From Nitrospirae bacterium RIFCSPHIGHO2_01_FULL_66_17 (lineage in GTDB: Bacteria > Nitrospirota > Nitrospiria > 2-01-FULL-66-17), in contig MHEO01000029.1 of the NCBI GenBank assembly GCA_001803875.1, forward strand, positions 31,695 through 38,349: a DNA stretch of 6,655 nt. The letters run 5' to 3'. Both the position numbers and the translations under genes were made by a program. Within the stretch, counting starts at the first letter, position 1. Each line of letters opens with the position of its first letter. This document shows, in pieces, positions 1-5,174 of this stretch. The notes under the pieces are model-generated. The model saw nothing but the letters and a program-made list of their open reading frames with translations. It had not been told where the DNA came from and searched no databases.

Positions 1-1
1 C

Positions 2-43
2 GGCCCGCTCCGCGGACGAGCGACGGGGGAGGGTTCCAGGTGA
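2..43 (+). CDS. 3' end of a probable upstream gene (partial)
   Basis: Frame 2 is open from the window edge to a TGA at 41-43, giving a 13-residue tail (GPLRGRATGEGSR). The TGA overlaps the GTG start of the next gene as GTGA, the 4-bp overlap typical of translationally coupled operon genes. The tail is too short to assign a product, and an open frame of this length can occur by chance in GC-rich DNA. The overlap with a start codon that has a good ribosome binding site is the only real support. Confidence 0.35.
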   Translation, partial: GPLRGRATGEGSR

Positions 44-252
44 AGCACCTGTTCTACGCGTTCTACGTGTCGTTTTACGCCGGCGCCATGTTCGTGGCGG
101 GATTGTTCGTCGGCCAGTTCATGGAGCGGCGGTGGGCCGCGCGCGAAGAGACGGAAGCGGCCGAGGCCGCCCGTTCGGTCGCCGCCGACCCGCTCGTGCT
201 CGATGAGGCGCCGGTCGCCCTCTCGGGCAACTCGTCCCTCTCCTCGCGCTGA
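40..252 (+). CDS. Small single-span membrane protein, function unknown (70 aa)
   Basis: The GTG start is preceded by a strong purine-rich Shine-Dalgarno (GGGGGAGGG, 24-32) at 7-nt spacing. The product has one hydrophobic segment (about residues 3-26, rich in Phe/Tyr/Gly/Ala), then a basic-acidic stretch (MERRWAAREETEAAEAA, about 28-44) and a low-complexity tail. The positive charge after the helix suggests N-out/C-in topology. I do not recognise a family. The frame stays open to the window edge, so an upstream start cannot be excluded, but the GTGA overlap and the ribosome binding site favour position 40. It lies 49 bp before the SUMF1-fold gene on the same strand and may be a small subunit or assembly protein of the respiratory locus; that role is inferred from context only. 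Confidence 0.6.
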   Translation: MKHLFYAFYVSFYAGAMFVAGLFVGQFMERRWAAREETEAAEAARSVAADPLVLDEAPVALSGNSSLSSR

Positions 253-301
253 CCGCGCGCCGGACCCCAGGCCGGCCCGGTCACAACCAGGTGCATCCGC
301 C

Positions 302-1363
302 GTGAGCCGACTTCTCAAATGGCTGTACCTCGCTCTGGTGCTCGCCATCGTGGCGATCCTTCAGATCGGGATATCCCGAACGGGGAAAGTCCCCGGCGCC
401 GACGGCGAGGCGGGCTACACCCCCCTGGCGACCAAGATCAAGGAGGCGGAGCAGGGCATGAAGGCCGCCGAGGCCCAGATGGCTGCCGTTCGCATCGATC
501 CGGAGTACGACCGGATGGCGGCGATCCCGGGCGGCCCGTTCTTCATGGGGGACGCCGGCGGCGGCGCCATCGAGCAGCCCGAGCGGACGATCAGGCTGTC
601 GCCGTACCGCATCGACGCCTACGAGACCACCTTCGCGCACTACTACGCCTTTGTCGCCGCGACCGGCCATCGCAAGCCGCGGTTGGCCGGCTATCTCGCC
701 GTGGACAGCAGCGGCCTCCCGTTTCTCATGAACCCCTTCAACCCGGTGGTGGGCGTGTCGTGGGACGACGCGTCGTCGTATTGCCTGTGGAAGGGCAAGC
801 GGCTGCCCACCGAAGCGGAATGGGAGCGGGCCGCGAAGGGGACCGGCCGGCGCGCGTGGGTGTGGGGCGACGAGGAGCGGCCATCGTTCGCCAACCTGGT
901 CGGCGGGGAGGATGGATTCAAGTATACCGCGCCGGTTGGCGCGGTCCGTCCGGACCGCAGCCCCGACGGCGTGTACGACATGACGGGCAACGCGATGGAG
1001 TGGGTCGCCGACTGGTTCGACGAACGCGCGTACGCGGCGATGCGGGCCTCGGACCCGTCGGGTCCGCCGACCGGCAAGGAACGCGCGATCCGGGGCGCCT
1101 CCTGGAACGACGCCCTGGAGCGGGGACGGACCGTCACCCGCTTCAAGATGCGGCCGAGCTACCGCGACGTGACGATCGGTTTCCGCTGCGCCGCGTCGGA
1201 CCGCCCGTTCACCAAGGACGCGCTCCCCCCCGCCGTCATCCCTTCCCCAAAAATCGCGACGAGTATTTTTTCGCTTGACACGGCTTTGGACCTTTCCTAT
1301 AATGCCGCTGTTTTTTCTAGTCTTCGTCGGTTGGTGTTGCGTGGAGGGTTTTCGAATGGATAA
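302..1363 (+). CDS. Membrane-anchored SUMF1/formylglycine-generating-enzyme-fold protein, probably not a catalytic FGE
   Basis: The product is 353 aa. It has an N-terminal signal anchor (about residues 4-22), a short Ala/Glu/Lys-rich linker (about 42-65) and an FGE-sulfatase/SUMF1 domain (about 72-298), presumably periplasmic. Family motifs in order are IPGGPFFMG (75-83), PVVGVSWDDASSYC (148-161) followed by KRLPTEAEWERAA (166-178), GVYDMTGNAMEWVADW (223-238), RGASW (264-268) and IGFRCA (292-297). True FGEs carry two catalytic cysteines shortly after the GGSW motif. Here that segment (269-295) has none, and C296 sits in the ordinary GFRC motif. It therefore resembles the non-FGE branch of the fold, such as NirV-type or other accessory proteins, and its substrate is unknown. 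The GTG at 302 was chosen because it begins directly at the signal anchor and has AGGTG at 289-293. The frame also has an ATG at 203, but that would add a Pro/Arg/Ser-rich leader and overlap the previous gene. Residues after about 300 are outside the domain and overlie a promoter. The stop overlaps the next gene by 8 bp. Confidence 0.85.
   Translation: MSRLLKWLYLALVLAIVAILQIGISRTGKVPGADGEAGYTPLATKIKEAEQGMKAAEAQMAAVRIDPEYDRMAAIPGGPFFMGDAGGGAIEQPERTIRLSPYRIDAYETTFAHYYAFVAATGHRKPRLAGYLAVDSSGLPFLMNPFNPVVGVSWDDASSYCLWKGKRLPTEAEWERAAKGTGRRAWVWGDEERPSFANLVGGEDGFKYTAPVGAVRPDRSPDGVYDMTGNAMEWVADWFDERAYAAMRASDPSGPPTGKERAIRGASWNDALERGRTVTRFKMRPSYRDVTIGFRCAASDRPFTKDALPPAVIPSPKIATSIFSLDTALDLSYNAAVFSSLRRLVLRGGFSNG
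1249..1271 (+). promoter_or_regulatory. Possible UP-element-like A/T tracts upstream of the -35 box
   Basis: AAAAAT (1249-1254) and ATTTTTT (1265-1271) stand out in otherwise GC-rich DNA. Counted from an estimated transcription start near 1310 they fall at about -61 to -39, the interval where RNA polymerase alpha-subunit C-terminal domains contact UP elements. The two tracts are also complementary and could form a weak A-U stem in RNA. A terminator reading is less likely, because the stem has no G-C pairs beyond the loop and the U tract is part of the stem. Confidence 0.35.
1275..1303 (+). promoter_or_regulatory. Perfect consensus sigma70-type promoter (TTGACA-17 bp-TATAAT)
   Basis: TTGACA at 1275-1280 and TATAAT at 1298-1303 are both exact consensus hexamers separated by exactly 17 bp, the optimal spacing. 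Initiation would be expected near 1310, leaving a leader of about 46 nt before the 44-aa micro-gene at 1356. The promoter lies inside the 3' end of the SUMF1-fold gene, so it gives the oxidase cluster transcription independent of the upstream genes. No obvious operator overlaps it, which suggests high, possibly constitutive expression. The hexamers are read directly; activity is inferred. Confidence 0.85.
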
Positions 1364-1490
1364 GAAAGGTCGCGCGCAAGAGGGGAAAGGCAACCGGGCC
1401 GGCGCCATCGTCTACATCGTCGTCGCGGTGATATCGATCTGGTTTTTTTACTGGTTCGGCAACATCGGGTCTGGTGGGTACGCCCACTGA
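1356..1490 (+). CDS. Micro-protein with one membrane span, candidate small oxidase subunit (44 aa)
   Basis: The ATG is preceded by GGAGGG (1343-1348) at 7-nt spacing, an almost ideal ribosome binding site. The product begins with a Lys/Arg/Gly-rich cytoplasmic segment (MDKKGRAQEGKGNR), then has one hydrophobic helix (about residues 15-36, with aromatic WFFYWF), then a short Gly-rich tail (GSGGYAH). The positive N-terminus predicts N-in topology. Longer in-frame forms starting at TTG 1275 would begin inside the -35 box and upstream of the predicted transcript start, so they were rejected. The size and single helix resemble small subunits of terminal oxidases (CydX/CbdX of bd oxidases, CcoQ of cbb3 oxidases), but there is no sequence match I can assert. 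It is the first gene after the consensus promoter and precedes the oxidase gene. Confidence 0.75.
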   Translation: MDKKGRAQEGKGNRAGAIVYIVVAVISIWFFYWFGNIGSGGYAH

Positions 1491-1526
1491 CGAGCCTCGG
1501 GATCTGAGGGAAAGGGTCGATCGAAT

Positions 1527-1643
1527 ATGAAGATGGCGATCTTGTTGGCGGTGACGATCTCCGGGTGGTTTGTGTATTTTCAACTCATCGACTGGCTGTT
1601 CATGAAGATTCAGGGGTTGAACTATTTCGCGTTTCTAGGGTAA
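1527..1643 (+). CDS. Second micro-protein with one membrane span, candidate small oxidase subunit (38 aa)
   Basis: ATG at 1527 and TAA at 1641-1643 give 38 residues. A purine-rich GAGGGAAAGGG (about 1505-1515) lies upstream with a somewhat long spacing of about 11 nt. An in-frame second ATG at 1533 would give 36 residues with wider spacing. Nearly the whole product is hydrophobic: a helix at about residues 3-20 (AILLAVTISGWFVYFQL), then IDWLFMKIQGLNYFAFLG, which could be a second short amphipathic helix. It begins 36 bp after the preceding micro-gene and is followed by the oxidase gene. The length and position fit an oxidase small subunit; the family is unrecognised. Genes this short are often missed by automated calling. 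Confidence 0.6.
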   Translation: MKMAILLAVTISGWFVYFQLIDWLFMKIQGLNYFAFLG

Positions 1644-1712
1644 CGGACCCGCTGGTTCCGCTCAGAGCCTCCGCACACCATCAGACAACCTGACGGGTCG
1701 GTCACTCAGGGC

Positions 1713-1722
1713 TTTCCGGAAA
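1713..1722. promoter_or_regulatory. Perfect 10-bp palindrome TTTCCGGAAA in the leader of the oxidase gene
   Basis: This is an exact inverted repeat with no spacer, located 77 bp before the oxidase ATG, in the 155-bp gap between the 38-aa micro-gene and the oxidase gene. It could be an operator half-site cluster or chance. I do not recognise a regulator for it. No convincing promoter hexamers are seen in the gap itself. Confidence 0.25.
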
Positions 1723-1758
1723 CGGCGAGGATCACCTCACGATATCCGTCTTACGGCT

Positions 1759-1788
1759 CGGTCGGGTGCACGCCGGTCGGGTGAACGA
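1759..1788 (+). repeat. Two-copy 15-bp tandem repeat just upstream of the oxidase ribosome binding site
   Basis: CGGTCGGGTGCACGC (1759-1773) is followed immediately by CGGTCGGGTGAACGA (1774-1788). The copies match at 13 of 15 positions, including the first 10 without change. The second copy ends at the start of the Shine-Dalgarno (AGGAGA, 1788-1793). It may be a slippage duplication in the leader, or a pair of binding sites. Confidence 0.6.
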
Positions 1789-1798
1789 GGAGAGAGCC

Positions 1799-3736
1799 AT
1801 GAAGCTGATGAAAGCGGTGGGGAACGGGAAGCGGGTCTGGTCTCTCGTCACATTGGGTGCGGTGGCGGCGATGTTGCTCCTTCCCCTCGCGCTCGTGTTC
1901 GCGCCCGAATCGTCGTTTGCCGAGGAGGCGGCGGTCGAAGGGTGCGAGGCGGGGAAGGGAAAAGACGTCTATTTTAAAACCGAGGGGTGTGTATCGGGTC
2001 CCCCCGCTCCGCAGACCACGGCGAAGGATTACCCCGCATACGATCTGGCGTACCCGCTCAGTGAAAGCCGGGTGATCGTTTGGACCGTCGCGCAGCAGCA
2101 CCTCTACTTCGGAAGCTTCGTGCTCGCCGTGCCGATCTTCTGCATGATCATCGAGCTGGTGGGTATCCTGTCGAAGGACCGGACGGTCGGCAGGCGGTAC
2201 GACGACCTGGCCCACGACTTTGTCCGGATCAGCCTCACGGCGTACTCGGTGACCGCCGTCCTCGGCGGGCTGCTGCTCTTTACGTTCATCTCGCTCTATC
2301 CCGTGTTCTTTACGTACCTGGTTTCGCTCTTCAAGCCGTTCATGCACATCTATGCGCTCCTGTTCCTCGCCGAGAGCGGGACGCTCTACATTTATTACTA
2401 CGGCTGGGACCGCATGAACGACGGCGGATTCCTGAAATGGATCCACGCGAGCCTTGGCGTCCTGCTCAACGTGTTCGGGACCACGTTGATGATGCTCGCC
2501 AACTCGTGGAGCAGTTTCATGATGTCGCCGGCCGGCGTGGATGAGAAAGGGCAGTTTCTGGGAAGCCTGGTGAACCTATTGCACAACGCGCTGTGGAATC
2601 CGCTGAACGTCCACCGCATCATCGGGAACATGGTGTTCGGCGGCGGAATCGTCGCCGCGTACGCCGCGTACAAGTTCCTGGCGGCCAAGAACGACGAAGA
2701 GAAGGCCTACTATGACTGGATGGGCTACATCGCCATGTTCCTCGCGGTGGCATCGCTCATCCCGCTGCCGTTCGCCGGGTACTGGCTGATGCGCGAAGTC
2801 TACGCCTACCGGCAGCAGATGGGGATCACCCTGATGGGCGGTCTGCTCGCGTGGCTCTTTATCATCCAGGCGGTGTTGATCGGCGCCCTCTTCTTCACCG
2901 TCAACTACTACCTATTCAACGGCATGGGCCGGATGCGGGGGTCCGAGCCGTACCGCAAATACGCCAAGTACATCCTGTTCCTGACCACCGCGGCCTTTTT
3001 GGTGTGGCTCACCCCCCACACCCTGGTCATGCGCGCCGCGGAGTTGAAGGCGATCGGAGGTCAGCAGCACCCGGTGATCGGGAACTTCGGCGTGATGTCG
3101 GCCAAGAACGGCGCCGTCAACACCATGCTGATGACGACGATCATCTCGTTCATCCTCTATCAACGCAGCAACAAGGTCATCGCCGTGCCGTGGGCGGCGT
3201 GGGGGAATGCCGCGATGATCGGGATGTTCGCGGTGGCCTTGGTCAACAACTGGTGGCTGGCGATCATCGGCTACTTCATTCCCGCGAATGTCCGGGTGGG
3301 GCTCTCGGTCCCCCAGGTGGTCGGCACCTTGACGTGTCTGTTCGTCGGCCTCGGGATCAACGTGGCGATGATGCGGGGAGCGAAACTCACGGGGCCGATC
3401 GAGTGGGGGAAGATCTCGGTCCGCTCCCAGTACGGCCTCTTCGCGCTCGGCGTCTCGTTCACGTGGCTGATGGCGCTGATGGGGTACATCCGGTCCTCCG
3501 TCCGGTTGTTCTGGCACGCGATGGAGGTGTTCCGCGACAACTCGCCCTGGGCGTTCACGCACGCCATCGGGTTTGCGGCGAATGTGATGTCGTTCAACGT
3601 GCTGATCTTCTGGATGTTTACCCTGTTCGTCTTTTGGCTGGGTGAATTCTCGACCCACAAAAAAGTGCCCTCGATGGTCGATGAGCGGCAACCGAGGGGA
3701 TTGGGTCAGCCCGTGATCGCCGGCGGATCGGAATAA
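1799..3736 (+). CDS. Divergent cytochrome bd-like terminal oxidase, CydA-like core with C-terminal extension
   Basis: This 645-aa polytopic membrane protein has about 13-14 helices, against about 520 aa and 9 helices for E. coli CydA. A signal peptide (h-region about 14-34, likely cleavage near SFA-41) leads into a periplasmic segment with C49 and C64. The bd family shows in H101 of QQHLYFG (matching CydA H19), E192 followed ten residues on by GWDR (202-205, matching E107 and its GWDR), LANSW..MSPAG (233-246) and H272 of NVHRIIG (matching H186). M346 is a candidate for M393. The long Q-loop and GRQPW motif of quinol oxidases are not seen. H407 aligns with Glu445, and H183 lies within one residue of the Glu99 position. 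About six further helices follow residue 440. The ATG was chosen for AGGAGA (1788-1793) at 5-nt spacing and the signal peptide directly after it; an in-frame GTG at 1766 would only add a repeat-encoded leader. It most likely reduces O2; the donor is uncertain. Similar bd-like oxidases are known in Nitrospira (recalled, not checked). CydB is absent from the window. Confidence 0.87.
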   Translation: MKLMKAVGNGKRVWSLVTLGAVAAMLLLPLALVFAPESSFAEEAAVEGCEAGKGKDVYFKTEGCVSGPPAPQTTAKDYPAYDLAYPLSESRVIVWTVAQQHLYFGSFVLAVPIFCMIIELVGILSKDRTVGRRYDDLAHDFVRISLTAYSVTAVLGGLLLFTFISLYPVFFTYLVSLFKPFMHIYALLFLAESGTLYIYYYGWDRMNDGGFLKWIHASLGVLLNVFGTTLMMLANSWSSFMMSPAGVDEKGQFLGSLVNLLHNALWNPLNVHRIIGNMVFGGGIVAAYAAYKFLAAKNDEEKAYYDWMGYIAMFLAVASLIPLPFAGYWLMREVYAYRQQMGITLMGGLLAWLFIIQAVLIGALFFTVNYYLFNGMGRMRGSEPYRKYAKYILFLTTAAFLVWLTPHTLVMRAAELKAIGGQQHPVIGNFGVMSAKNGAVNTMLMTTIISFILYQRSNKVIAVPWAAWGNAAMIGMFAVALVNNWWLAIIGYFIPANVRVGLSVPQVVGTLTCLFVGLGINVAMMRGAKLTGPIEWGKISVRSQYGLFALGVSFTWLMALMGYIRSSVRLFWHAMEVFRDNSPWAFTHAIGFAANVMSFNVLIFWMFTLFVFWLGEFSTHKKVPSMVDERQPRGLGQPVIAGGSE

Positions 3737-3763
3737 CCGGGTCGCGCCGGCAGTGAGTGTGGA

Positions 3764-3787
3764 GCCTTTCCGTCTGCTCGGGAAGGC
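3764..3787 (+). other. Hairpin between the oxidase gene and the diheme cytochrome gene
   Basis: GCCTTTCC (3764-3771) pairs with GGGAAGGC (3780-3787) over 8 bp with one G-U pair and an 8-nt loop. The bases after it (GGGCCTCTTATC) are not a U tract, so a classic intrinsic terminator is unlikely. An mRNA processing or stability element adjusting the oxidase:cytochrome ratio is a possible role, unproven. Confidence 0.35.
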
Positions 3788-3804
3788 GGGCCTCTTATCA
3801 GGAT

Positions 3805-3810
3805 GGGGAG
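3805..3810 (+). promoter_or_regulatory. Ribosome binding site deciding the start of the diheme cytochrome gene
   Basis: GGGGAG lies 7 nt before GTG 3818. It overlaps the alternative ATG at 3803, which itself has no good upstream site (nearest AAGG about 16 nt away). This favours the GTG start, consistent with GTG use elsewhere in the cluster. Confidence 0.5.
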
Positions 3811-3817
3811 AACGAAC

Positions 3818-5068
3818 GTGATACCAGGAAAGATCGGACTCGCCGTGGGCATCGTGGGGAGCGTCGCCTTCATCCGATGGGCGACGCTGGGGGGAGGGAC
3901 GTTGGGCCTCGCCTTCGGGCTGCTGCTGAGCGCGGTGTTGCTGATGTGGGTGGGGTACATGCTGCCCCGTGCGCGGATGATCCTGGTCAGCGTGGGGTTC
4001 TTCACGCTGATGAGCGGTATCTTTGCGAGCTACTCGAACTGGCTCCCCCAGGTCCGCGGGGAGGTGCCGAAAGCCGAGGCGGCCGGGACCTCGAAGAAAG
4101 CCGAGGACATGACTGCCCAGGAGCTCGCGGACAAGGGCGAGATGATCATCTTCGGCGAGATGGGAACGTTGCACGGCCAAGGCAAGGGACAGTGCCCCCT
4201 CTGCCACGGGTTTAAGAAGGGCGACGTCAGCGAACGCGCGCCGAACCTGGCCGGAATTCCGCAGCGAGCCGCGGAGCGTATCAAGGATGCCCGGTACTCG
4301 AAGCCGGACTCGATTCAAACCGAAGCCTTCTCCGGCAGCGGCCGCGCGACAACCGCGTTTGAATACATCGCCGAGTCGCACTCCTGCCCGAACTGCTTCA
4401 TCGTGGCGGGATTCGGGGTGAAGGGCAGCAACGACCGCGAAAGCCCGATGCCGGCGATCCACAAGCCGCCGATTCAGCTCACCATAGATGAGTTAATTGC
4501 GGTCGATACCTGGTTGTTCGTTCGTGAAGGAGAAGAGGCTCCGCCGGTAGCTGATCTCCGGGCGGCGTACGAGAAGTTCATTCCGGCCGCGGATCGGGCC
4601 GAGCCGGCGAAGGAAGCGGCCGCGCCGGCCGGAGGGCCGGGTCCGGTGATCGCGACCGGAGCCGACACGCCGGATCAGATCATTGCCAAGATGGCCTGCG
4701 GGGCGTGCCATACGATCCCGACCACGGGGAACAAATTCGGCGCGATCGGGCCGGTGTTGATCGAAAAAACCAGCGCGGCGAAGCGGATTGCTTCGGCGGA
4801 ATACAAGGCTCGGGTGAAGGCCGGGAAAGCTCACGCGACGACGCCCAAGGAATACATCATCGAGTCCATCATGAATCCGAGCGCGTTCATCGTGCCCGCG
4901 TTTGTCAATAAGGGCAACCCGGATGTCTCGATGATGCCGCCTGATTTCGCGAAGAAGTTTACCTACGAGGCCGTGGAGAAGATGGCGGACTTTCTCCTGT
5001 CCATCGACGAATCGGCGGCGGCGAAAGACGGGATCAAAGTCGATAAAGACGGTAGGAAGGCAAGTTAG
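3818..5068 (+). CDS. Membrane-anchored diheme cytochrome c with two homologous heme domains
   Basis: The product is 416 aa from GTG 3818 (421 aa if ATG 3803 is used). There are three hydrophobic segments near the N-terminus (about residues 4-22, 28-48 and 52-72), then two periplasmic cytochrome c domains. Domain 1 binds heme at CPLCH (126-130), with Met211 of SPMP as likely sixth ligand. Domain 2 binds heme at CGACH (294-298), with Met372 or 373 of SMMPP as likely ligand. Outside the heme sites the domains repeat each other: RAAERI...ARY / SAAKRI...AEY, then FEYIAES / KEYIIES, then FIVAGF / FIVPAF. A Pro/Ala/Glu-rich linker (about 255-275) separates them. At the place where domain 2 has NPSAF, domain 1 has CPNCF (190-194), an extra cysteine pair without the heme-ligand His. 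It follows the oxidase gene by 81 bp and is probably an electron carrier to, or subunit of, that complex. The family is clear; its exact partner is inferred. Confidence 0.87.
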   Translation: MIPGKIGLAVGIVGSVAFIRWATLGGGTLGLAFGLLLSAVLLMWVGYMLPRARMILVSVGFFTLMSGIFASYSNWLPQVRGEVPKAEAAGTSKKAEDMTAQELADKGEMIIFGEMGTLHGQGKGQCPLCHGFKKGDVSERAPNLAGIPQRAAERIKDARYSKPDSIQTEAFSGSGRATTAFEYIAESHSCPNCFIVAGFGVKGSNDRESPMPAIHKPPIQLTIDELIAVDTWLFVREGEEAPPVADLRAAYEKFIPAADRAEPAKEAAAPAGGPGPVIATGADTPDQIIAKMACGACHTIPTTGNKFGAIGPVLIEKTSAAKRIASAEYKARVKAGKAHATTPKEYIIESIMNPSAFIVPAFVNKGNPDVSMMPPDFAKKFTYEAVEKMADFLLSIDESAAAKDGIKVDKDGRKAS

Positions 5069-5174
5069 AGCGAAGCCACAAGGTGTGAGCCTGGTGGTTG
5101 GTGGTTTGCCGAGAGTTAGGGACTAGAGGGAAGGGTGTTCTGGCTTAGCGCCTCTGCCGGAGGAGGAGACTACG

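Noticed and set aside
203..301. Upstream extension of the SUMF1-fold gene to ATG 203
   Set aside because: It would overlap the 70-aa gene and place a 33-residue Arg/Pro/Ser-rich leader before the signal anchor. GTG 302 fits the anchor better.
1275..1355. Longer form of the 44-aa micro-protein from TTG 1275
   Set aside because: It would start inside the -35 box, upstream of the predicted transcript start. ATG 1356 has an almost ideal ribosome binding site.
302..1363. Annotation as a true sulfatase-modifying formylglycine-generating enzyme
   Set aside because: The catalytic cysteine pair is missing and no sulfatase gene is nearby.
281..1408. 375-aa open frame on the minus strand
   Set aside because: It mirrors the SUMF1-fold gene, has Arg-rich composition and no recognisable motif.
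1644..1660. Hairpin CGGACC / GGTTCCG after the 38-aa micro-gene as a terminator
   Set aside because: The stem is short and bulged with no following U tract, so there is no good reason to split the operon here.
2912..4462. 516-aa open frame on the minus strand
   Set aside because: It is antisense to the clear oxidase and cytochrome genes, spans their boundary, and is Arg/His/Pro-rich without domain motifs. This is typical of a high-GC shadow frame.
5151..5163. CCTC / GAGG stem that might hide the ribosome binding site of the 305-aa cytochrome
   Set aside because: The stem has only 4 bp and covers part of a long redundant GGAGGAGGAG site, so masking is unlikely to matter.
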